From contig CASTMW010000004.1 in the NCBI GenBank assembly GCA_949450265.1, forward strand, positions 1 to 31,099: 31,099 nucleotides of DNA, given 5' to 3'. Position numbers and translations under genes: made by a program. The notes beneath the pieces were generated by a model that saw nothing but the letters and a program-made list of their open reading frames with translations, was not told the origin of the DNA and ran no database searches. This document shows positions 7,490-14,611 of the stretch, one piece after another (position 1 is the first letter of the stretch; every line of letters begins with the position of its first letter). The stretch comes from an uncultured Eggerthellaceae bacterium (GTDB lineage Bacteria > Actinomycetota > Coriobacteriia > Coriobacteriales > Eggerthellaceae).

Positions 7490-8521
7490 ATGGCGCGGAA
7501 ACGCGAACGGACCCGAAACGCCCAGACGCGCCGACCGCTCGGGCGCGCTCAGGATGCTGCCGCCGAAGCGGATCGGACGGCTGCGGCCTTTGAAGCGAAC
7601 CGAGCGGCTGTGGAAGCGGCACCCTCAGACCCACTTGACCCTCTAGATCCGCTGGACACGCTGGATCCGGTGGACCCCCCCGAAGAAGCGCCCGACCCCT
7701 TCGCGGCGTTCAGCGATTCGTTCGATATCCCCGAAGGCGAGCAGCTGACCCGCGAAGAGCGGATCGAACGCGTTGAGCGCAGCCAGGCCCGGCGGCGGCA
7801 CAAGAAACTGGTACGGCGCCTGATCTGGGCGCTGGTGGCGCTGGTGGCAGCGGCCATCGTGGCGGCGTGCGTGGCCTTCGCCCTGCTGCGCTGGGAAACC
7901 TACGATGACACGGCCGACTTCGTTGGACAGTGGCGCATCGTAGGCACCGACAAGGTGATCGAGGTGACCGAGGATACCATCGTGCTGACCGACGATGTGG
8001 CGTACCGCTACACCGTGGACGCGCAGGCCAAGACCATCACGTTCAAGTTCGGGAACATGGTGGGCAGCGCTCGCTACCGCTTCTCGCTGGACCGGCAACT
8101 GCTATCCATCACCGACGGCGAGTTCGACTGGTGGACCACCCTGTGCGACGACGTGCCGTGGACCATTGCGGCACTGTTCACGCAATGGATCGGCGACGGC
8201 GCACAGCTGAGCCCCGGCAGCGGCACGTTCGTGACCGAGCTGACGCGCGATCTTGACCCGAGCAGCAACCCGGCAACCGACGATGCGGCCGATGCCAACG
8301 ACGCCGATGATGCCAGCAGCACCGAGCCTGCCGACGATGCAGGCGATGCAGCGGCGGATGGTGATGCCGACGGCGCAGACAGCGATGCGGCCGACCAGAC
8401 CCCCGAAGACGGCACCGGCACCGATGCGACCGCCACCGACCAGGATGGATCGTCCAGCAGCACAGGCGGCACGCGCGATGTGGACGCGCTGGACATCAGC
8501 GATATCGGTGCGGGCGCATGA
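7490..8521 (+). CDS. Membrane-anchored hypothetical protein
   Basis: A 343-residue protein of unknown function. The N-terminal ~110 residues are charged and cytoplasmic and include a short Asp-Pro-Leu repeat (about 47-63). One transmembrane helix follows (about 111-133, preceded by RRRHKKLVRR). Residues ~140-250 form a probable extracellular beta-rich domain with an FVGQWRIVGTDKVIEV start, resembling small lipocalin/DUF5640-like 'GxW' domains in which a strand pattern measures a displayed ligand; this likeness is by eye only. The last ~90 residues are an Asp/Ala/Thr-rich disordered tail. It follows serS by 11 bp with a weak ribosome site. Its stop codon overlaps the next start (ATGA), which indicates translational coupling. 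Confidence 0.75.
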   Translation: MARKRERTRNAQTRRPLGRAQDAAAEADRTAAAFEANRAAVEAAPSDPLDPLDPLDTLDPVDPPEEAPDPFAAFSDSFDIPEGEQLTREERIERVERSQARRRHKKLVRRLIWALVALVAAAIVAACVAFALLRWETYDDTADFVGQWRIVGTDKVIEVTEDTIVLTDDVAYRYTVDAQAKTITFKFGNMVGSARYRFSLDRQLLSITDGEFDWWTTLCDDVPWTIAALFTQWIGDGAQLSPGSGTFVTELTRDLDPSSNPATDDAADANDADDASSTEPADDAGDAAADGDADGADSDAADQTPEDGTGTDATATDQDGSSSSTGGTRDVDALDISDIGAGA

Positions 8522-8991
8522 CCGATGGCACGGCGGCCCGCCCCTTCCTGAACATAACGAAGATGACCGTGGACGCAGGGCGGCTGCGCGTGGATGTGCA
8601 CCTAACGCCACGATGTCCCCGCCGCACCGACGCGCACCTGGCCCGCATGGCCACCGAGCGCTTCCCCGCGCTGCCCTGGCACACCTGCATCAACCACCGC
8701 GGCCCCACCTTCGCCAGCGTGCTGGAGGATACCCCGCTCCCGCATCTACTGGAGCACCTCATCATCGACCGGCAGACCGCCGACGCGCGCACAGCGCCCC
8801 AGCAACGCTTCGTGGGCACCACTCGCTGGACCGATGCCCAGCAGCGCTGCGCGCACGTTGAAGTAAACTTCTATGATGACCTCGTGGCGCTGCAAGCAAC
8901 CAAAGAGGCGCTGGCAGCCCTGAATGATATGCTGGCTGGATACGCAAACGCGCATGGCGAAGAAGGGAACGTAGATGACAGCTCATCTTGA
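8518..8991 (+). CDS. Small protein resembling the cyanophycin synthetase N-terminal domain
   Basis: A 157-residue cytoplasmic protein without signal or membrane segment. The central stretch LPHLLEHLIIDRQ followed by a 'FVGTTRW...AHVEVNFYDD' strand pair resembles the N-terminal domain of cyanophycin synthetase and related Mur-ligase-like enzymes, which carries HxxEHxxLE and a similar beta strand pair. No ATP-grasp or Mur ligase domain follows, so it would be a stand-alone domain. It overlaps the preceding gene by 4 bp and the aminotransferase by 17 bp, which argues that the three are expressed together. No function should be assigned beyond this. Confidence 0.7.
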   Translation: MTDGTAARPFLNITKMTVDAGRLRVDVHLTPRCPRRTDAHLARMATERFPALPWHTCINHRGPTFASVLEDTPLPHLLEHLIIDRQTADARTAPQQRFVGTTRWTDAQQRCAHVEVNFYDDLVALQATKEALAALNDMLAGYANAHGEEGNVDDSSS

Positions 8992-10264
8992 GTTCGACCG
9001 ATCGGATAGCAAGGTGGCCCAACGCATCCACATGATGCGGTCAAGCCCGGTGCGCGACCTGTTCAGCGCCGCCACGCGCGACGATGTGATCTCGCTGTCG
9101 GGCGGCATGCCCGATGTGCGCCTGCTGCCCACCGAAGAGGTGGACCGTGCCATAGCCGCTGCCATGGCCGATGCGAACGATCGATCGGTGGCGCTGCAAT
9201 ACGGCTCGACCGACGGGCGCCCCGGCATGCGCGCCGTCGTGTGCGACCTGGTGCGCGATGTGGGCATCCGCTGCAAGCCCGAGAACGTCATCCTGACCTC
9301 GGGCGCGCAGGAGGCACTGGACCTGATCGGCAAGACGTTCATCGACCCGGGCGATATCATCTTGGCGGAAGGCCCCACCTACCTGGGCGCCCTGCAAGCG
9401 TTCAGCGCCTACCAGCCCGACGTGCACTGCATCGAATGCGACGACGACGGCATGCGTATGGACCTGCTGGAAGCCGAGCTTGAACGCATCGGCCACGATA
9501 ACCCACGCCTGAAATTCGTCTACGTGATCCCCAACTTCCAGAACCCCAGCGGCGTCACCATGAGCGCAGAACGCCGTCGTCGCCTGGTGGAACTCTCGCA
9601 TGAATACGGGTTCCTGATCGTGGAAGACGACCCCTACGGGCGCATCCGCTTTGAAGGCGGTCACCAAATGCCGCTGAAAGCGCTGGATGACCAGGTGATC
9701 TATCTGGGCACCATCTCGAAGGTGTTCGCGCCGGGGCTGCGCGTGGGGTGGATCGTGGCGCCGCGGCATGTGCTCTCGAAGATCAACCTGGTGAAGCAGG
9801 GCGCCGACCTGTGCGGCAGCTCCATGGACCAAGCCATCGTGCAGCATTACTTCACCGATACGCCTTGGCAGCGCACGCTGCAACGCTTCATCAACGTGTA
9901 CACCGAGCGACGCGACGCCATGCTGGCCGCCCTTGAAGAGCACTTTCCCGCAGAAGCACGCTGGACGCATCCCGAAGGCGGCCTGTTCGTGTGGGTCACG
10001 CTGCCTGACTACGTAGACACCGGCAGCATGCTGGCCGAGGCGCTGGACGCAGGCGTGACGTACGTGCCGGGTGATTCGTTCTATCCTGGCGCCAGCGGCG
10101 GGAAGAACTGCATGCGCATCAATTTCAGCTACGAGAGCCCCGAGAACATCGCCGAAGCCATCCGTCGTTTGGCCGAAGTGATCGAAGCGCGCTTGGAGCT
10201 GTATCGCGTGTTCATCGAAGCGGGCGCCATCGACCCGGACCGCGCGCCCATCAACACGCACTAG
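8975..10264 (+). CDS. PLP-dependent aminotransferase (class I/II, ARO8/MocR-like)
   Basis: A 429-residue fold-type I aminotransferase, expected to move amino groups between an amino acid and a 2-oxo acid. The internal-aldimine lysine is Lys249 in GTISKVFAPGLRVGW. Other landmarks are SGGMPD near the N terminus, TSGAQEALDLIGK (cofactor phosphate region), NPSGVTMS, EDDPYG and the C-terminal MRINFSY with the substrate-carboxylate arginine. It matches stand-alone enzymes such as 2-aminoadipate or aromatic aminotransferases rather than MocR regulators, because there is no GntR DNA-binding domain. ATG 8975 follows GAAGGGAA and overlaps the upstream gene. The substrate cannot be told from sequence. 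Confidence 0.92.
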   Translation: MTAHLEFDRSDSKVAQRIHMMRSSPVRDLFSAATRDDVISLSGGMPDVRLLPTEEVDRAIAAAMADANDRSVALQYGSTDGRPGMRAVVCDLVRDVGIRCKPENVILTSGAQEALDLIGKTFIDPGDIILAEGPTYLGALQAFSAYQPDVHCIECDDDGMRMDLLEAELERIGHDNPRLKFVYVIPNFQNPSGVTMSAERRRRLVELSHEYGFLIVEDDPYGRIRFEGGHQMPLKALDDQVIYLGTISKVFAPGLRVGWIVAPRHVLSKINLVKQGADLCGSSMDQAIVQHYFTDTPWQRTLQRFINVYTERRDAMLAALEEHFPAEARWTHPEGGLFVWVTLPDYVDTGSMLAEALDAGVTYVPGDSFYPGASGGKNCMRINFSYESPENIAEAIRRLAEVIEARLELYRVFIEAGAIDPDRAPINTH

Positions 10265-10270
10265 CGCACG

Positions 10271-10332
10271 GGCGGTTGGTCAGGCAACGTCCGGCGCATG
10301 CTTGGGGCGGTCAATCAGGCGACGCTCGGCGC
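10271..10332. repeat. Imperfect direct repeat in a convergent gap
   Basis: A 27-bp segment at 10271-10297 recurs at 10306-10332 with about 21 of 27 bases identical, both carrying GGCGGT, TCAGGC and CGGCGC. A partial third copy, GGTCAGGCGACC, overlaps the stop codon at 10351. No terminator-like hairpin with a T tract is seen in this 86-bp gap between convergent genes. Confidence 0.4.
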
Positions 10333-10350
10333 GCGGCAGGGCGAAGCCGG

Positions 10351-12078
10351 TCAGGCGACCACCACGCTGCACCCCGCTTCGGCAGCCGAGGTCAGCACGG
10401 TGGTGAAATCGTAGGCGGCCACCATCTGCGCCAGCACCGAGCCTTCCGCATCCACCAGTTGCACCGTGGCGCCCTTCGTGCCGCTCACCTGCTCCGTGGC
10501 ATAGTCCTGCGCCGACTGGTCCAGGCCGCGCGTGCTGCCGATATCGCCCACTAGTAGCACCGTGCCACCGTTGATGACAGCGCTCAGGTCGTAGTCCAGC
10601 GCGCCGTCCATGCTACGGGCCGGGCCCGATGCGCACACCACGCCGCCGTTGAACTCCACGTTGCCGTTGCTGTCGATCGCATCGTTGCCGCCGGTCAGAT
10701 GCAGGGTGCCGCCGTTGATCTGGATCAGGCAGGCATCGCTAGAGGCAGCCATGCCGCCACCGCCCATGCCACCCTTCGGCATATCACTATCCTGCACAGC
10801 CATATCGCCGCCCTTGAAGTCTTCACCTCTGCCTTCACCATCCGGCATCATGCCGCCATCCCGAAGCTCCTTGCCACCACCTTGCATTCTGCCTTCGGGA
10901 ACGGTCCCATCTGCCTCTGCAGAGTCCTTGTCGAAGCTGCGTTCGGGACGCTCCATCCCCTCGGGAAGATCGGCGGCGTCGGACAGATCGCCAGGCATCT
11001 CAGCGCCATCGGGCATCTGGCGGAAATCGCCCCCATCAGGCGGCATGCCATCCTCTGCATCGGGCACCGCACCTGGAACGACGCCACCTTCTGCGTCCGG
11101 CGCCACACCGACTTCTGCGTCATCCGCGGCGGTCGTGTCATCGCTTGCCAACGAGGCGTTCACCGCATCGTCGCTGGCCACCACTGTATGGTCGCCCCCG
11201 TTCACGATGACCTTCTCACCCTCAAGGCCCTCATAGCAGCTCTCCACGTTCACCGACCCGCCATCCAGCAGCACGAAGATGTCCGAATGCAGCGCATCGT
11301 CGCCCGCATTCACCGTGAAGGTGCCGTCGGCGATCTTGATGCAGTCGTTGCCATGCAGCGCATCTTCCGCCGCTGTGATGTCGAAGGTGCCCCCGGTGAT
11401 GACCAGGTCGTCCTTTGACTTGATGCCATGATAGTAAGCGCCGTTCACCGTCAGCGACCCCGCACCGTTGATGGTCAGGTCGTCATTGCTCAGCAACGCG
11501 GCGTTCAGGTCGTCGTCTTCATCATCTTCCGCGTGCTGGCTGCCATCCGCCAGCATGTTGGTGCTGCCCTCGGCCAAGGTCAAAAAGCACTTATCAGCAT
11601 TCTTCACGTAGAACGCCGGACCGTCGGCATTCGTGATGCTAGCGCCATCCAGCACCACCTGCACCTTCGTCTCGCTGCTGGTGTCCACCACCACCCAGCC
11701 GTTGTCCAGTGTGCCGCTGACCACGTACGTACCCTCGTCGGTGATGGTGGCCGTGCTGCCCTCGGCCTGCGCGCCCACGCCTTCCACGGTGGCCTCCGCG
11801 CCGTTCAGCACGATGCGCGTGGCTGTGTCGGCATCGTAGGACGGGTCCTTGTCGCGGCTGGTGAAGGTCAGATCCAGGTCTTCCAGCGCGTGCGTCTCGG
11901 TGGTGCCGTCGGCAGCTTCCCCGCCCTCGCGGCCGCCGCCAGCGCCCAGCCCTACGTTCGCGCAACCGCTCGGGCCCACGGCCAACGCCGCCGCCAGCAC
12001 GCAAGCACCCGCGCCGTTCATCCAGCGACGCGCGCGGCCGCACGACCTATAGTTCCTAGCACCCATCTTCATCTTCAT
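10351..12078 (-). CDS. Cthe_2159-like beta-helix carbohydrate-binding putative lipoprotein
   Basis: A 575-residue exported protein. The N terminus has a basic segment, a hydrophobic stretch (about 24-35) and GPSGC with Cys39, a non-standard lipobox, so lipid attachment is likely but unproven. The body shows repeating parallel beta-helix rungs of the form GGTFDITAAEDALHGND and GGSVNVESCYEGLEGEKV, characteristic of the Cthe_2159 family of polysaccharide-binding, calcium-associated proteins. The helix is broken by about 125 residues of Gly/Met/Pro/Asp-rich sequence (plus-strand positions about 10740-11130), then closes with more rungs. ATG 12078 overlaps the DUF4956 stop by one base (TGATG); ATGs at 12072 and 12066 are possible alternatives. 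It is the third gene of the VTC operon. Confidence 0.85.
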   Translation of the reverse strand: MKMKMGARNYRSCGRARRWMNGAGACVLAAALAVGPSGCANVGLGAGGGREGGEAADGTTETHALEDLDLTFTSRDKDPSYDADTATRIVLNGAEATVEGVGAQAEGSTATITDEGTYVVSGTLDNGWVVVDTSSETKVQVVLDGASITNADGPAFYVKNADKCFLTLAEGSTNMLADGSQHAEDDEDDDLNAALLSNDDLTINGAGSLTVNGAYYHGIKSKDDLVITGGTFDITAAEDALHGNDCIKIADGTFTVNAGDDALHSDIFVLLDGGSVNVESCYEGLEGEKVIVNGGDHTVVASDDAVNASLASDDTTAADDAEVGVAPDAEGGVVPGAVPDAEDGMPPDGGDFRQMPDGAEMPGDLSDAADLPEGMERPERSFDKDSAEADGTVPEGRMQGGGKELRDGGMMPDGEGRGEDFKGGDMAVQDSDMPKGGMGGGGMAASSDACLIQINGGTLHLTGGNDAIDSNGNVEFNGGVVCASGPARSMDGALDYDLSAVINGGTVLLVGDIGSTRGLDQSAQDYATEQVSGTKGATVQLVDAEGSVLAQMVAAYDFTTVLTSAAEAGCSVVVA

Positions 12079-12773
12079 CACAGCACATCCTTCGTTTGCG
12101 GGGCGATGCCCAGGCTTATCTTCAGATTGCCGTTCAGGCAGCGCAGCTCGTCGATCAGCTGCTTCTCCGTGCGCGGCTCGCGCAGCCGCACGGCGTATTG
12201 CATCTGGTACAGGCTGCCCATGTTCGTGGTGCGCACCTCGGTCAGCTCGCTCTCGGCGGCGAACCGGTCCAACACCTCGTCGAACATGCCCTCGAATTCC
12301 AGGTCCTCGGGCACCGTCACCGTCAGCATCTTCTCGGGCTGGCGCGGCCGCCCGAACGGCGACAGCACATAGATCATGTTCACGATGGCCACGATGATAG
12401 TGAAGCCCACGGCCAGCGCGATGAACCCCATGCCCGTGGCAAGCCCCACCGCCATGGCTAGGAACACGCTGCCGATGTCCTTCGCGCTGCCGGGAATGGA
12501 GCGGAAGCGCACCAGGTTGAACACGCCCATCACCGCAATGCCCGCGCCCAGGTTGCCGTTCACCAACGTGATGACCATCTGCACGATCAGCGGCAGGAGC
12601 GCCAGCGTGACCACGAAGTTCTTCGAGTAGCTGTGACGGAACATGTAGATGCCCGCCACGCAGGCGCCCAGCACGATGGACGCAAGGCAGCACCACAGGA
12701 ACTCCTGTGTGGTAACGCTGGCAGCCAGCGATCCGGCGCTGCCGAAGATGGAAGTGAGTGCGGTATCGAACAT
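12078..12773 (-). CDS. DUF4956 membrane protein
   Basis: A 231-residue integral membrane protein. About four hydrophobic segments lie in the first 135 residues (for example LWCCLASIVLGACVAGIYMF and FVVTLALLPLIVQMVITLV), with a conserved NLVRFRSIPGSAKDIG loop after the second pair. A soluble C-terminal domain (about 145-231) has a ferredoxin-like strand/helix pattern. This architecture is the DUF4956 family, often encoded beside VTC-domain polyphosphate polymerases; its molecular role is unknown. ATG 12773 follows AAGGAG, which overlaps the end of the VTC gene (gap 9 bp), so translation is probably coupled. A role in polyphosphate passage or display is only an inference from context. Confidence 0.88.
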   Translation of the reverse strand: MFDTALTSIFGSAGSLAASVTTQEFLWCCLASIVLGACVAGIYMFRHSYSKNFVVTLALLPLIVQMVITLVNGNLGAGIAVMGVFNLVRFRSIPGSAKDIGSVFLAMAVGLATGMGFIALAVGFTIIVAIVNMIYVLSPFGRPRQPEKMLTVTVPEDLEFEGMFDEVLDRFAAESELTEVRTTNMGSLYQMQYAVRLREPRTEKQLIDELRCLNGNLKISLGIAPQTKDVL

Positions 12774-12782
12774 GGAGGCTCC

Positions 12783-13787
12783 TTACTGAACGAGCGCCAA
12801 GGAAGATGACGCGAAGGTGGGCAGGGTGAACGCGGAAGATGCCGCGCTGGTCGGAACAGATGCCGGAGCCGCCGCCGGGGCAACGGCACGCGCTTCGGCG
12901 GCCTGCCCGTGCACCAGCATGCTCATGGCGCCGTACTTCGAGAACGACTGCGGGTAGGCGCGCGCCTGGTTCAGCGCTTGGACCAGCCAGCGCGGATAGG
13001 GCGCGATGGCCTTCACTTCCAAGATGCTGTCCGGGACGAGCACCCGAAGCGGCATCTGCTGCTGACCGGTGGCGATGCGCAGTGCGTCGGCGGCGGACAG
13101 GGACAGCAGATCGGCGAACGCAAGGTCGTCGTCGATGGTGAGGCGCAGTTCGTCGGTCGGGCATGCCGCGGTACGCGCACCGCCCGCAGCGTCGGCTGCA
13201 CCCACATCCACACCACCGCCCGCCGCCGCAGCGCCGCCCGCAGCACCATCGCCCGCAACCGCCGGCATGGCCCACGCCGTGCGCACGCAGCTGATGAGCG
13301 CCGATGGCCGCAACGGGCCCCGCCGCTCGCGCAGCGCATCTATCTCGCGTGCGATCTGCCGGTCCACGAAGCTCGGTTCCACAGCAACGCCCTCCTGCAC
13401 CAGCGGGAAGCGCCCAGCCGCCACCAGGAACGGCTCGCCCAGCAGGTAGGCCGCCACCCCGCGGGCGCTCATCGCCACGCGACGCTTGTACACCACGCCC
13501 GCCAGCTTCTTCTTGATCTCCACGAACACCGGGCCCTCCGCGCTGGCCGTTCCATACCAGCGCAGACGCAGCTTCTCCTTGTAGAGCGGCTTTTCCAGCG
13601 ACCGCGCGATCAGGCTGCGCTCGGCGGTGTCGAAGTACAGGCTGTTCACGCGATGCCGCCCGTACGCATCGGGTACCATCTGCGCGCTGGCCGCCGCGCT
13701 CACGATGCTGCGCTGCTGGGCAGCAAGCCGATATTTCTTCTCCGTTCGCTTGAACGTGCCGATGTATGACCCCACGATCGCCTCCAT
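12783..13787 (-). CDS. VTC-domain polyphosphate polymerase
   Basis: A 334-residue cytoplasmic protein of the VTC catalytic fold (triphosphate tunnel metalloenzyme-like), whose characterised members polymerise the gamma-phosphate of ATP into polyphosphate. Visible family features are FKRTEKKYRL at 12-21, VNSLYFDT, KEKLRLRWYG, VFVEIKKK and the closing LEVK near 270, which supply basic and acidic residues lining the tunnel. A Gly/Ala-rich insert of about 40 residues (about 172-212) interrupts the second half. ATG 13787 fits the family start; the ribosome site is weak (GAGAA). It is first gene of a three-gene operon and divergent from a two-component system by 140 bp. Confidence 0.88.
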   Translation of the reverse strand: MEAIVGSYIGTFKRTEKKYRLAAQQRSIVSAAASAQMVPDAYGRHRVNSLYFDTAERSLIARSLEKPLYKEKLRLRWYGTASAEGPVFVEIKKKLAGVVYKRRVAMSARGVAAYLLGEPFLVAAGRFPLVQEGVAVEPSFVDRQIAREIDALRERRGPLRPSALISCVRTAWAMPAVAGDGAAGGAAAAGGGVDVGAADAAGGARTAACPTDELRLTIDDDLAFADLLSLSAADALRIATGQQQMPLRVLVPDSILEVKAIAPYPRWLVQALNQARAYPQSFSKYGAMSMLVHGQAAEARAVAPAAAPASVPTSAASSAFTLPTFASSSLALVQ

Positions 13788-13834
13788 TTCGCCGTTCTCG
13801 GATGCGAATGCTAGGGGCGCATCCTAAAATCTCT

Positions 13835-13869
13835 CTGAAAGATCGGCGAAGGTTTCAGGGCGATTTCAG
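13835..13869. promoter_or_regulatory. Candidate response-regulator binding sites
   Basis: TTTCAG occurs at 13853-13858 and 13864-13869, an 11-bp repeat period. The inverse CTGAAA lies at 13835-13840. Direct hexamer repeats one helical turn apart are the usual target of OmpR/PhoB-type regulators, and one is encoded immediately downstream. Read on the minus strand, the repeats lie upstream of a TAGGAT (13819-13824) that could be the -10 of the VTC operon. This suggests regulation of the operon and perhaps autoregulation. Confidence 0.45.
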
Positions 13870-13927
13870 CCTTCGCACCCACAATGGCAGGCAACGAAAG
13901 CGGGCCGAGGCGCGGAAGGGAGGCGAC

Positions 13928-14611
13928 ATGCGGGTGCTCGTCGTGGAGGACGATCGCGGGCTGGCGCGCGCGTTGGCGCACATCTTAAAGCAGCATCGCT
14001 GGGATGTGGATGCGGTCCACGATGGGGAAGAGGGCCTGCGCTTCGCCACCACCGGCGCCTACGACGCCATCATCTTCGACATCATGCTGCCCAAGATGGA
14101 CGGCATCGAAGCGGTCAGGGCGCTGCGTGAGCGCGGCATCGCAACGCCGGTGCTGATGCTGACCGCACGCGACCAGGTGCCCGACAAGATCGAAGGGCTC
14201 GACGGCGGAGCGGATGCTTATATGACGAAGCCCTTCGCGGCACCCGAGCTGCTGGCGCGTCTGCGCGCGCTGGTACGCCGCACGGTGGACGAACCCGTGC
14301 GCACCGTGGACGCGGGCGACCTGCAACTGCGCCCTGAAACGCACAGCCTGGCGTGCGGACCCGAGGACATCCAGCTCAGCCATAAGGAATTCGCGCTGGC
14401 CGAGGTGCTGCTCGCGCACGCAGGGACGGTGGTGGCGAAAGCCGCCCTCATCCAGCAGGTGTGGGGCGCCGATTCCTCTGCCAGCAGCACGAACCTGGAA
14501 GCATACGTGTCCATGCTGCGGCGCAAGCTGCGCTTCTTAGGGTCGCGCATGCAGATCAAGTCCCAGCGCGGCGTAGGCTACAAGCTGGTGGACGAGGATG
14601 CGCCATGCTGA
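13928..14611 (+). CDS. OmpR/PhoB-family response regulator
   Basis: A 227-residue DNA-binding response regulator. The receiver domain (1-115) has the acidic pair ED near residue 8, phosphoacceptor Asp51 in FDIMLPKMDG, LTAR and Lys101 in MTKPF. The C-terminal winged-helix domain (about 130-222) shows LSHKEFALAEVLLAHAG and the recognition region SSTNLEAYVSMLRRKL, ending RGVGYKLV. ATG 13928 follows GGGAGG; the open frame runs from 13766, but that part crosses the promoter region. It overlaps the kinase gene by 7 bp, so they form one operon. It is divergent from the VTC operon, its most likely target. Confidence 0.95.
   Translation: MRVLVVEDDRGLARALAHILKQHRWDVDAVHDGEEGLRFATTGAYDAIIFDIMLPKMDGIEAVRALRERGIATPVLMLTARDQVPDKIEGLDGGADAYMTKPFAAPELLARLRALVRRTVDEPVRTVDAGDLQLRPETHSLACGPEDIQLSHKEFALAEVLLAHAGTVVAKAALIQQVWGADSSASSTNLEAYVSMLRRKLRFLGSRMQIKSQRGVGYKLVDEDAPC

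Noticed and set aside
12079..13275. Upstream extension of the beta-helix lipoprotein frame across the DUF4956 and VTC genes
   Set aside because: The region is Arg/Gly/Ala-rich nonsense in that frame, while two recognisable families are encoded in the other frames; the real start is 12078.
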